Positions 32,783 to 44,065 of a DNA stretch of 64,000 bases are shown piece after piece (the first letter of the stretch is position 1; each line of letters begins with the position of its first letter). The notes beneath the pieces are model-generated. The model was given only the letters and a program-made list of their open reading frames with translations, did not search any database and had not been told where the DNA came from. The stretch comes from Jaltomata sinuosa. Taxonomy: Eukaryota > Streptophyta > Magnoliopsida > Solanales > Solanaceae. A program made the position numbers and the translations under genes. The stretch covers positions 176,333 through 240,332 of the forward strand of contig QJPP01003449.1 in the NCBI GenBank assembly GCA_003996215.1, given 5' to 3'.

Positions 32783-35700
32783 ATGGCGGATCGATTTTAT
32801 CCAAATGTAATGCCGGATTTTGTTGATGAAGAAGAAGAAGAAGAAGATCCAATTCCACAACAACAAGGAACGAATGAATCACTGTTGAAGCTTCTCTCCA
32901 CACCGTACAACACTCTATCCGAAAAGTACAAACGCGCTGCTCTCGATTTCAAAGAAACTGTAAGCAACTCTATCTTCTTGTAGTGAAGGTTATATTATTA
33001 ATAGAGATAATGATCAAAAACAATAGTCAACTATCGCTTTTTTTGCGAGTTTCGCTATTCAGTTATCAGTTGTTCCTTTTTCCTACTTGAAAGGCTGAAA
33101 CACACTTAGTTGAGTAGATGGGGGATAGTTAAGGTAGAAAAATGAAACAACTTATAGTTGAGGTGTGAAACTCGTAAAAAAGTGATAGTTCAACTGTGTT
33201 TTTTGGCTATTAACTCTTATTAGTAGCCCGTTTGGCCAAGCTTCTAGAAAGCTAAAGTCAGAAGTGGATCCGGATTTAAACTCTATGAAACTGTAAGCAA
33301 CTCCATCTTCTTCCCTTATATACACAAAATATTATACGGCTAACTAATTCGTGGACAGAAACTTCTAGTCTTGTGGATTTTCAATTTGTAGTGAATGATA
33401 GATTATTAATAGACACTTTTTTGCGAGTTTCACTATCCAACTATCATTTGTTTCTTTTTTCTACCTGAAACACTGCTAGTTGAATAGATGATGATAGTTC
33501 AGGTAGAAAAATTGAATGGAACAACTTATAGTTGAGGTGTGAAACTCGCAAAAAAGTAATAGTTCTGTTGTGTTTTTAACTAGTAAATCTTGTTAATAGC
33601 CTGTTTGGCCAAGGTTCTATAAAGCTAAAGTCAGAAGTGGATCACGGATGTAAACTCTATGTGATTATTAGCATTGAACCTATTACATTTGTAAATAAGT
33701 ACTCTTGAGGGGGGAATAGCAGAAGATGTTTTTCAGAAGCTTAAAAAAGTAGCTTTTCCTCGTACTTTTGAAAGCTTTGGCCAAGAACAACTTGTTGCTT
33801 TAATATCGACAGAAGTGTTTCTCAAATTGATTAGCTAAACACAAACTGCTACTCCACAGCTAGCTGCTATAATATTAGCATTATAAGTGTTTTCTAAATT
33901 GATTAGCCAAAACCAAACTGTTACTCTTCAAAAGTATTTTTTTCAAAAAACATTTCCGATAAAAGAATATTTTTCAATTAAGCAGATTTTGGATGTTTGG
34001 CCAAGCAGGCTATAAATAACAGAATGAAATGGCTCTAAGTGGAGCAGAATGGATTCGAGGAATATAGTTGATTTTAGCTAGTTTGGGATTGAGGTATAAT
34101 TGTCGTTTTTGACGAATTGATGTCTGGTGTGGTTGCTGACAGATAGTGGTGGAGACATGGGGACTAACAAGGCAACAGGTTCCAGACTTTACGCTCTACT
34201 GTGGAACCCTTGGTACTGCTTTTTTGCTCTTCAAGGCCTATCAGGTGACAAAGAACACGAACGACCTTGCTGTTTGCTCTCAGATTATTAAGGATTGTGA
34301 CTCTGCTTCTCGACACTCAAGGTTTGCTCTCGATCCGCCAAAAGTCTGTCCTTTCTTGGTTATATGCATTGTGGTTTTCAAGTTAAGGTTTCCAATGACG
34401 AGATATCATCAAAATGGACTTCTTTTGCTTGATTTTTTGTGTTACTTTGATCAATATCTCACACTCCTTTCTCGGTTTCCAATTTAAAGCTTCAAATGAC
34501 ATCAAGATAAGAAATTGGGCCTTTCTTGGTTGATTTTATGTGTTATTGGATCCACGAGTTTCAATTATTTGACATCCCCTTGTGGGGTTTTCATCTAAAG
34601 CTTCAATTGGCATCAATATGAGGAAAATGGGCTTTTCTGGTAGATGTTTTTGTGTTACTTTTGATAAATTGAGCTTTAGGGAAGTGATGACTTCCTGGTT
34701 TTTCAATGTAAAGCTTCAAATGGCGGCAAGATAAGCAAAATGGCCATTTTGGGTTGATTATTGTGTTAATTTGATCAATGAATTATAGGGATGTGACGTT
34801 CCTATGTGGGAGAGCTGGGGTTTGTGCTCTCGGTGCTGTCGTTGCCAAGTACATGGGTGATGATCAATTGGTTTTTTACTATGTATCTCAATTTAAAGAG
34901 GTTCGATTTTGATAGATTATAGCTAGACTTTTATATTGTAGTTTTGTCTTGTATACGCTTCCGTTTTGTTTTCCTTTACGTGGTAGCTTACGAGATACGC
35001 ATTTGGTTCTAAGAGCAGATAAAATTAACCAAAGATCTTCCTGATGAATTGCTGTATGGTAGAGCTGGATACCTCTGGGCCTTTCTATTTATAAATAAGC
35101 ATATTGGCAAAGGAACAATTCCTTCCACCTACACTGTAAGTTCTAAGCGGGCATTAATCAGGCGGTTGTAGTCTCCAATCCGAACTTATTTTTTCTTGAT
35201 TGTGTCTTAGGCTGCTGTGATCAATGAAATCATCAAGAATGGAAGAAAATTGGGAGGGAAGGGCAGAAGCCCATTGATGCATGAGTGGTATGGTGATATG
35301 TACTGGGGTGCAGCTCATGGATTGGCTGGAATTATGCATGTTCTGATGGACTTTGAACTGAAACCCGATGATCTTGAAGATGTCAAAGGGACTTTAAAGT
35401 ACATGGTTAAGAATCGGTTTCCCAGTGGAAATTACCCTGCAAGTGAAGAAGATAGGAGGAGAGATGTACTCGTGCATTGGTGCCATGGAGCTCCTGGTAT
35501 TGCGCTAACATTTGTCAAGGCAGCTGAGGTAACCCTTTAATTATATTTACCTCACATGCTAGTATGTATGACACTTACTGATCGAAGATTCATCATTTCC
35601 TTAACTAACTGAGGGAGTTTGAGCATCCAGACTTTCCTTGTGTAATTACATAGAACTCCCTCAGTTTCTTTCTTTGTTTTTATGCTCCTGAGATGTAAGA

Positions 35701-37110
35701 GGTTCTAGCATCTTTTACAATGACGAATTTCAAACTTTTTCTATATGGTAACTGTTTAGCACATTAAATCCAATGGTTTTTAACATCACAAGTAAGTTCA
35801 CTTTCAGCTGTTTTCACCCCATCTATATGCTTGAAAATATCTCAAGGCAACCCATGCACATTTGAAGATGATGCGAATCAGATTGCAAGAGGATTTATTA
35901 AGGGGAGGGGAATGTAGATTTAGTTCCCTCAAGTCTTTGCCTCCTAATTGTTCCTTTTAACCTTGTTAAGTTTTTCTGTATGTGGTTTCTAGGGAAAGTT
36001 TGAGCGGCAAGTCTGCTGCTACTCTCTCTCTTCATGTTCTTCTGCTCTTCAGTCTTGAGCAACCAATATGCTGCTGTTCTCTTTTCTGTTTCTACTTCTC
36101 AACATTTCTAGAACAGTTTCGGAAACAGCCTCTCTACCTCCACGAGGTAGGGGTAAGGTCTGCGTACGCTCTACCCTCCCTAGACACCACTTTGTGGGAT
36201 TTCACTAGGTATGTTGTTGTTGTTGTTAACGTTTCTAGAACAGCTTCTATGTTATTCCTTCTTCATTCTTTTACTGCAAAGTTTCAGATCTTTGCTATCT
36301 ATTAACAGTAAGCACCCTTACTACCCACTGATAAGTAACATCAGTCCCAAGTAACATCAGTCCCAAGTAACATCAGTCCTCTATTGTCTTTCTTGGTAAG
36401 AGTTTTGCTGCAAACGCTGTTTAACAGTTTGACGGTACTGCTGTGTAATTTCCTTATTTCAATATCTTGTCACTAAGTTAAAGTAGCACAAGGAAGTCTG
36501 ATCTATGGAATTCCGCATTAAAATTACCTTGTTATGCCTGGACAATTTAAAGTGTGTTCATCATTGCATTTGATTTCTGAAATGAATTGGGTTGTCAATG
36601 AGCGTTAATGCGTTACTACATTCCTACTCTGGCATGGCGACACCATAAGTAAAAAGAGGAACGAAGAAAAAAGAAATTGTGTTTTCACGTTCATATAATT
36701 TTTGGTTTCCTTTGCTTAAGACTTTCTGTCAGTTGATTTTGTAACTTGAAGTGCCATGGAATATCCAATGCCAGGTTTTTGGAGACGAAGAATTTCTTAA
36801 TGCAGCAGTAGCTGCAGCAGAGGTAGTATGGAACCGCGGCCTTCTTAAGCGTGTTGGGATGTGTCATGGCATCAGCGGGAATGCTTATGTCTTCCTATCT
36901 CTGTATCGGCTCACTGGAAATGTTGAGTACTTGTATAGAGCCAAAGCTTTTGCCTGCTTCCTTCTTGATAGAGCTCACAAGCTAATAGCGAAAGGGGAGA
37001 TGCATGGAGGAGATAGCCCATACTCCCTTTTCGAAGGTATTGCGGGTATGGCTTATCTTTTCCTAGACATGACAGATCCGAAAAACGCTAGATTTCCTGC
37101 CTATGAGTGA
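32783..37110 (+). CDS. LanC-like protein (GCR2/GCL family), six exons, 412 aa
   Basis: Eukaryotic lanthionine-synthetase C-like protein with a predicted alpha/alpha toroid fold. Exons are 32783-32959, 34143-34321, 34789-34900, 35019-35135, 35211-35528 and 36775-37110. All have GT-AG borders and the phases join. The N-terminus is acidic (VDEEEEEEDPIP). LanC repeats include LYCGTLGTAFLLFKAY, FLCGRAGVCALGAVVAKY, LLYGRAGYLWAFLF, WGAAHGLAGIMHVL, HWCHGAPGIALTF, GMCHGISGNAYVFL and LFEGIAGMAYLFLDM. The zinc ligands expected for the family are present: Cys286 (HWCHGAPG) and Cys331-His332 (GMCHG). Length fits Arabidopsis GCR2/GCL proteins. Family members bind glutathione and zinc in animals. A claimed ABA-receptor role for GCR2 is disputed. 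Introns 1 and 2 contain tandem duplications that include copies of the splice-site regions. Confidence 0.95.
32951..33665 (+). repeat. Tandem duplication in LanC-like intron 1
   Basis: A unit of about 333 bases starting at the end of exon 1 (GAAACTGTAAGCAACTC, 32954) is repeated from about 33287 with the same donor-like text. Both copies share TTTTGCGAGTTTC(G/A)CTAT, CAACTTATAGTTGAGGTGTG and GAAGTGGATC. The second copy therefore holds a decoy 5' splice site at 33293. Confidence 0.8.
34330..34790 (+). repeat. Tandem repeats in LanC-like intron 2
   Basis: Four degenerate units of about 110 bases share AAGCTTCAA(A/T)(T/G)GGCATCAA, GGGC(C/T)TTTCTTGGTTGATTTT and GTGTTA.TTTGATCAA. Later units resemble the start of exon 3 (TTATAGGGATGTGACGTTCC), so the array seems to have spread from the splice acceptor region. 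Confidence 0.6.
36118..36227 (+). mobile_element. SINE (tail module) in LanC-like intron 5, with 16-bp TSD
   Basis: A 110-bp insert runs from TTTCGGAAACAGCCTCTCTA to a (TTG)n end, with GGGGTAAGGTCTGCGTACGC between. It is flanked by 16-bp direct repeats AAC(A/G)TTTCTAGAACAG at 36102-36117 and 36228-36243, with one mismatch. It is a recent, short SINE or orphan SINE/LINE tail retroposition. Confidence 0.85.
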
Positions 37111-37621
37111 AAACTTCATCCCACTGAGAGCGGGTTTAGTAGCACTTCTCTTGCGTGTATAGAGAATTCACTTATGTTACATGCACCTAAATCTCTTCTA
37201 TTTCATTTGCTTTTATCCCATTTCCCCTACAAATGAGTTTGACATTTTCTTGTGCTAGTAGAAGATTAGTAGGTAGTTGAGCATTGTCTCGCTTTTTCTT
37301 ACATACTAGTAGTCGTAGTATTACTTTTGTAGTTTCTTGTCCTTCGATTTTTGTTACAATATGTTGTTTCTTGTACTTCGATAATCGTAGTATTTTGTTG
37401 TCGTTGGTGCTTTTTTTCCTCCGACTGCTTTGTCATATGCTCTCTTATGGCAAAGCCAGATTCAAAATGATTCAATGAAGAATACCAGAAATTGTTACTC
37501 TAAAAGTGCCTGGAAACACAACGTAGAACAGAGGCATGCAAAACCGTTGCCTCGTTTATTGACCAAATGTGATCAGCATTCAAATACAAAGAGGGAAAGA
37601 TATTGCTTCGATTCATTTTCG
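37111..37621. other. Convergent spacer between LanC-like and epoxide hydrolase genes
   Basis: About 510 bases separate the two stop codons. This must hold both 3' untranslated regions. No repeat or further gene is visible. Short frames across it are not supported. Confidence 0.6.
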
Positions 37622-40600
37622 TCATATGAGCTTGTTGAGGTAGGTGATGATCAACTGATTGATCTGTTGAGGAAACTGTTCTTGGACAAAATGGCATCCT
37701 TCTGGTATGAATGTGATTTCAAGATCAGGTACATACTCTTTCACCATTCCACTTGTAATGTATTGCCCTAATCCACCAAACTTAAGGGCATAATCCTTCT
37801 CCCCCATCACAAGCAAACATGGAACTTTGATTTTGACATCTTCAACTCCATATTCTTCTAGCCAACCCCTGCCAAAATCCTCACCTTAATATTTTTTTAC
37901 CAGATCACAAGTAGTAAAAGAAAAGGTGCCAAAGACGAAATGCCTGTTAAGTGAAGGTAAACACTTATTCGCATCTGGTGTTTACACCAAAGTGTATGAA
38001 CTTACTAGGGGTAGTTTCATCGATGAATCATTTGAAAAGCTATTGAGTTCATTCGAACCTCTACATAATACTGTAGATTCACCTGTGCCTCCCGTTCAAC
38101 TGATCCTACAAAACTCGTCCTAAATTTGACCACATCTAGAGTTAATTAGAAGTGACTGACCTGTAAGGCACCTGCAATGCAGTCTGGAAACCTGACTTTT
38201 CATAAAGAGATGCATAATTCTCAAGATCTTCTTCAGTGAACCAGGCAGGCAATGGAGTAGAAGGATCAACCAAGTCCATTATTTCTTCATCATCATTTGC
38301 TGCTGGCAGTTCACTTCCAGAGAACAAAATATATATGTTCTTAACTACTGTTTTTGTATCAAATCTCCCAAAGTCCTTTTCAGCTCGCCCCGGTTCCTGC
38401 AAAACAGAGGCGAAGCCAGATTTCAACTTTATGAGTTCTGAGTTTTAGCATAACGATTGAATTTGGGCGAACTTATATCTAAGCTTCTACCTCTGGCCCT
38501 GCTACAAGGCCAGCGAGAATTGAGAGTATTTGGTAAAAAGTCATTTTTCGCGCTGGAAATAGTATTCCATGAAATTAGTGTTCGGTTGGTGAGCGAAAAA
38601 TACTTTCTCGAAAACTATTAGCATCAGAGAGTGTTTTGAAAATGTGCGAGTGTTAGTCGAAGCAAGTAATATGAAGCTTAAAGTCTAGATAGTTGTAAGG
38701 AAAATAATTTCTGCCCATGAGTAAGGACTCTCAATTTGAGGTGTTTGGTACGAAGAAAAATTAATGTTTTTTTTCCAGAAAATAAGTAATTTTCTAAATT
38801 ATTTTTTGGTGTTTGATAGGTAAATAAAAATATTATTCTAAGAGTATTTATATGTAATACAGAAAAGATAAAAGTCATATTTGCCCTTCTACTGCTGAAA
38901 AAAAGTTTAATATTATCCTATGTTATACTATCAGCTCATACAACAACAACAATAATATATTCAGTGTGATTTTATTAGTGGGGTATGGGAAGGGTAAGAC
39001 GTAGGTAGACCTTAGCCCTATCTTTATTGGGAAAAGAGGTTATTTCCAGTGTACCCTTGGCTCAAAAGAAGTTTAATCAAATTGAAAGAAAAAATTAACA
39101 ACAGCAAAATAGCAAAATGATCAAAGCAAAGAAGCAAATATGCAATAGTAAAAATTGAAGTATAATATACTACACGAATATTACTAAAAAAAGAGAAGAT
39201 AACGGGAGGAGACTACTCCTTGTCTCCTTGCCTTTCCCACGTAAAAGTACTACAACACTCGGCTATCTACTACTCTTTCATTTTAATCCTTGACCTCCCT
39301 ACCTTCCTATATATTTAGGGTAATGCCCTCAGTAAGACGAAGATGTATTATGTCCTGTCTAATCACCCCCTCCCCCAGTTATATTCCCTTAATATTGTAT
39401 TATCGATCCATATATGCCTTAAAATTATAAAAATGGCTCAAATTTATCCTTCCTCCATTAACCCCCTCCACTTTAATCAAAATGACATGCCAACCACCAC
39501 TTCAACCCTTCTTCTTTCATCACTATCCAAAGTCACCAATACCTACTATCCGAGAAACACACATTCCATCAACCGAACACTAAAATATAGTAATTTCCTA
39601 AAAAATGACTTACGTCGTATCAAACGCGCTCTTATATTCAAGTAAGTTTTATATACAAGAGGATCAAACTACATGAAATTACCTGCCATCTCAACATATA
39701 GAAACCTTTTGGAAGGAGATCTCTAGGAAATGTTCCTGGACCAGTGACAATGAATGGCATACCAAGTGCTACAACTGCTGAAACTCTATCAGGGTGTACG
39801 AGGGCAAAATGGTAAACTACTCGAGCTCCAAAATCCTTCCCCACTAGAAAAATCTGCATTAAATAGTACAATTATTTCAGTAAATTTGATAGAGTACAGA
39901 TCTACTCGCGATCGGTTTACGAAACAAGAAGTTAAGCAAGAGCCAAAAGATTGATAAACGAATCTTAGTTGAAATCACGTTGAACAAAGACAACACTTTT
40001 TAAGTAATTTCTTCTCATCTGTTTAAACCTTGTTAGGCTTAAGCTAACTATATGAACTATAGATCTGATAGGTTCAATCGAACTTACTACAAAAAAAAAG
40101 TCATTAAAATGTCAACATATATTAAAGGGAAAAGGGCCAAATTTACCTTTCTACTTTAATTTATTGGATAATTTACCCTTCGTCATACTTTGTGCCTATA
40201 TTTATTCGCCCCGTTAATAAACTTTTCATTTCTATCCCTCATCTAACAGAAATCCCCAAATTCAATTAAATTACCCGGGTTTTTTTTTCAAAAAAATCAA
40301 AATCCCTAAATAATCTGCTCCGACCCAACTTAATTAACCCAAACCCAAAAATGACCCGTCCACCAAACAAATAAGGGAAATGCTATTCAGAAGATCTAAA
40401 TCGTCGAGAGTTCTTCGAGAGATTATGAGTAATTTAAAGGTTAGATCCATCAAATTTATATTCTGAATTTACCTATGCTCATATTTGTTTTCTAGGAAAA
40501 TAAGTTTCTTGAAAATTAGGAAAATGACTTTTTTGGTGGAATTAGGAAAAAACAAGTTTCACAAGTGGCATCCCAGATTGTTTATGTTCTCCCTAACCCC

Positions 40601-41285
40601 CAACACACCTCATTTTCACCCCATTCCGTAGCCTCCATCCCCACCACCCCACCCCACATAGTATTTTTTTAGATTATATACAAATGCTTCTAGGATAATA
40701 TTTTTTACTTACGTATCAAGCACTTGAAAATATGTAAAAAAATTAACCTACTTATAATTTTCCTAGAAAATATTTTACTTCATACCGAACACACCCTATT
40801 CCCCAACCCCCATCCATTGACCATCCCGTCCCCTGCCACAACTAGTCTCTAGGCCAGCAAGATTGAAAAAATCAGTTATTCACAATATTAAGAATGAAGG
40901 GACTAATTTCACCTTATGAATGCCTAATGAATCGAGCATGTCAAGTAGATCATCAACAAGGTCCCTGAATGTTGTCATCTCGGGCTCTGTAGGCAACTCA
41001 GACAAACCATAGCCCCTATAATCGGGGGCTATGGCTCGAAATCCTGCTTCCGCCACTGCTATCATTTGATGCCTCCAAGAGTACCATATCTCAGGGAATC
41101 CATGAAGAAACACTACTACAGGACCTGTATATAAATGTAAATATATTAATTTCACTGCCAATTATATTCACACAAAAAAAATACAAATAATACACAGATC
41201 AGTATTATTATTTACCTGTTCCAATTTCTGCAAAGTGAAGCTTGAGTCCTCTTACATTCACATAATTGTGTTGAATTTTCTCCAT
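37622..41285 (-). CDS. Soluble epoxide hydrolase (alpha/beta hydrolase), five exons, 311 aa
   Basis: Hydrolyses epoxides, in plants probably epoxy fatty acids, to diols. It has no targeting peptide, so the protein is probably cytosolic. Exons on the minus strand are 41285-41216, 41124-40913, 39853-39683, 38396-38161 and 37868-37622. All have GT-AG borders and the phases join to 312 codons including the stop. The N-terminus MEKIQHNYVNVRGLKLHFAE leads to the oxyanion motif HGFP (31-34). The nucleophile is Asp101 in VGKDFGA, where most relatives have GHDWGA. The lid has WFTEEDLENYASLYEKSGF. The acid is Asp255 (MGEKDYALK) and the base His289 (EGCHFVQEQ). The exon 5 acceptor (TTTTGGCAG) is weak in pyrimidines, but it is the only one found that keeps frame and gives the family's YR-WLEEYG junction. 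Intron 3 carries a LINE 3' end. The gene is convergent with the LanC-like gene. Confidence 0.93.
38938..39425 (-). mobile_element. 5'-truncated LINE 3' end in epoxide hydrolase intron 3
   Basis: On the minus strand, text matching the LINE family at 44066-45200 (the region reading TTTAGGGTAATGCCCTC on the plus strand) precedes the CTAAGGTCTACC-type tail and a (TTG)n end at 38940. It is co-oriented with the host gene and lies inside a 1286-base intron. Confidence 0.6.
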
Positions 41286-41399
41286 TTTTGGTGTGGTGGG
41301 AAGGTGTTGTGATGGGATTTTGCATATAAAGAGATTCAACTTGACATGAAGTCAAACTATGTGTGAGTATTTTTTAACTCATAAATAAATGGACACTTT

Positions 41400-42258
41400 C
41401 TTTTGTCTTTTTATCGATGGTGGTGTCTGGACTAGTTTTCACGCATCTTGATTAAATTTTCAAGATATTTGTCATATTTTATTAATATCAGGTAGCTTTA
41501 TTCACTAAGACTAGAACAAATAAAAAGAATCACGAAGTATTTTTTAACTCATAAATAAATAAACACTTTTTTTTTAATGATTGTGATATCTGGACCATCT
41601 TTCACGCACTTTAATTAAATTCACAGAATATCTGTCATATTAATCAGCAACAAATACCATGTAACTTTATCTACTAAGGCTAAAATAAATAAGAAGAATT
41701 ACCTAGTATTTTTTATCTCCGTTAATTTGAAATAAATGGACACTTAATAAGGCAAGACTGATTTTTTTTTAGGTCATCGGATAAGTTAGTTGTTGATCAA
41801 TGAAAAGTATAGAAAAAAGGAGAAAGTTCTTAAGCTAGCTGATTAGAGTTGGCCGTTAAATTCAGTCTTTGAAACTCTATAATATAAAAAAGTCGTGGAG
41901 TGCATAAATCTCTTTAAAAATAAAAATAACTTTTTTATGATAATAATTATGAATAAATAAGTAAGGAGCGATAGCTAAAAAAATAGCGAGACTGACCGCG
42001 ATCACATAAAAATTGACGTCTAACAAACTATGTAGATCCCAAGCTCACTTTTATTGACTACTACAAAGCCGTCCAAACAAGACTTGTTATATTCATATGA
42101 ATTATGTCCTCTAAAGAAAAAATAAAAATTATGTCCTCTATTTTTATAAGAAATATAAAAGAATTATTTCATTATTCTTCACTAATAATAATGAAATCAA
42201 TGGTGTAGAGTCAAAAAGAACAAAAATTGAGACAAAGATTGCTAGTTCAAATTATGAA

Positions 42259-42294
<36 letters not shown>

Positions 42295-42300
42295 CATGTA
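41400..42300. other. Intergenic DNA upstream of the epoxide hydrolase gene
   Basis: AT-rich spacer. A partial direct repeat of about 180 bases (GTATTTTTTAACTCATAAAT at 41363 and 41538, with TCACGCA(T/C)(T/C)TT) is visible. An (AT)n microsatellite lies at about 42262-42290. No gene is supported. Confidence 0.5.
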
Positions 42301-42545
42301 CTTTCTTCATTCATTTTTACTTGTTTACTTTAAATTTTGCACGTTTATTAAGAAATAATATTTAATATGAGTATTTTATACATATATTAATTAATATTTA
42401 ATAGTATTAGATTTTGAAAAATAAGTAATTAATATTAAGAGTAAAACATAAAAAAAATAATTATTTTACTTGACATGTTAAAAGTGACAAATAAAAGCAA
42501 AAATCTATTTTAAAATAATGGACAAATAAAAATAAACGGAGGGAG
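42301..42545. mobile_element. Stowaway-like MITE
   Basis: The left end CTTTCTTCATTCATTTTTA and the inverted right end CTCCCTCCGTTTATTTTTA are terminal inverted repeats. TA stands on both sides (42299-42300 and 42546-42547). It is about 245 bp. Confidence 0.7.
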
Positions 42546-43528
42546 TATATTTCTCCATCTTAAAAGAAGTGTCATTTTACTATTAAGATATCCTTATTTA
42601 TTAATTATTTCTTGAGAACTGAGTACTATTAAAAAAATAGTTCTTTAATATAAAAATATAATTAAAAATAATTACTCTCTCCTTCAATTTTACTAGTCAC
42701 GTTTTGATTCACGGGAGATAATTTGACTAATTTTAGTAGCTAAATTGAATTAGATTAATTTAATATTTTATATTTTAAATTTAGATATTTAAATAATGTA
42801 TGAAAAATACAATAAGTTACAATTCTGCTCACATGAATATGATGAAAAATACATTTTAAAATATTAATCAAAATTCATACAACTTGACCCTCGAGAAGCA
42901 AACGTGACAAGAAAAAGTGAATGGAGGGAATACTTAGAAGGCTAAATAGATAAAACTTGAGTTATTTACCTAGAGGACTAGAGATCAATTCTCAGTTAAG
43001 ATTTTTTTTTTTTCTGTTTTAGTGGTGCACCCATGTTTTGAAAATCCTAGATTCGTCTCTGTTCCACCTCTACTCAAATGGTGTTCCATCAAAATAATAC
43101 AATGCACTATAATATAATACGATACATTATGGAACTACGGACAATAACCATCCAAAGAAGCTGTTACAAGAAAGTTTGGTACACGAATTAGAAAACAATA
43201 TAGTATAAGGGTGTGTTTGAAAAATATTTTCTCTAGAAAAATAAGTTTCTTAAAATTTGTGAAGATAATTTTTCTAGTAGAAGTAGAAAAAATAATTTTC
43301 ACAAGTGGCATTTTACATTGATTGTGTCTTCTCCGCTCTTTAACACACCTCATCTTCATCCTCAACCTCATAGCACACATCCCCCCCTCCCCTCACACAC
43401 ACATACACATACACATTTTATAGTTTTGTGTGGATTATATACAAATGAGTTTTAAAAAATTAATTTTGTGCATTTTTTTATAATAGTCAAATATTATTTA
43501 AATGTCAAATTTATTTGTAAGTGTATTA

Positions 43529-43908
43529 TGACGCCCTTACTTAGAGAAGAGTCCCACATCGATAAAACATACGAGAGATATTGGGTATATAAGTAAGCAT
43601 GACTTACACCCTAATGACGCATTTTAAAGTCGTGCGGGTTTAGGCCCAGCGCGGATAATATCACTAGCAGGTTGGGTCGTTGCAGATGGTATCAGAGCCA
43701 CTCATGTATCATCCTTGTCGATGGTAGGCCAGAATTTAACTAAGTTTAGGCAAATCCTGAAAAGACGGACAAACCTCAATGCTGAGTCTAGACAAATCCC
43801 CGAAACATAGGAGAGATGTTGGGATATATAAGTAAGCAGACCTTACACTCTAGTGACATAGATCAAGGTCCAAAACAAATAATATTACTAGCGAACTAGA
43901 CCATTACA
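43529..43908 (+). mobile_element. TRIM-like miniature LTR retrotransposon
   Basis: A first LTR (about 43529-43684, TG...CA) contains GTCCCACATCGATAAA, GGGTATATAAGTAAG and a GCACGGATA-like end. It is followed at once by TGGTATCAGAGCC (43687-43699), the primer-binding site complementary to initiator methionine tRNA. After about 90 bases, a diverged second LTR repeats GAGAGATGTTGGGATATATAAGTAAGC and ends near 43908. No coding text lies between the LTRs, as in TRIM elements. The LTRs differ at many sites, so the insertion is old. Confidence 0.75.
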
Positions 43909-44065
43909 TGCGTAATAGTCAATCACTATAACAACTAAGAAATATCAAAACTGACCATGTTGTTATGAAATGGTTTGATTGTATTATTTAAAAATTGCAT
44001 TAAATAACTCAGTAATTTATTTATTACAATCTCTTTATTAATGATGCATGTATAATTTTATTTAC

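Noticed and set aside
43529..43908. Cassandra-type TRIM with a 5S rRNA promoter in its LTR
   Set aside because: No 5S internal promoter motif could be seen in either LTR, so only the general TRIM call was made.
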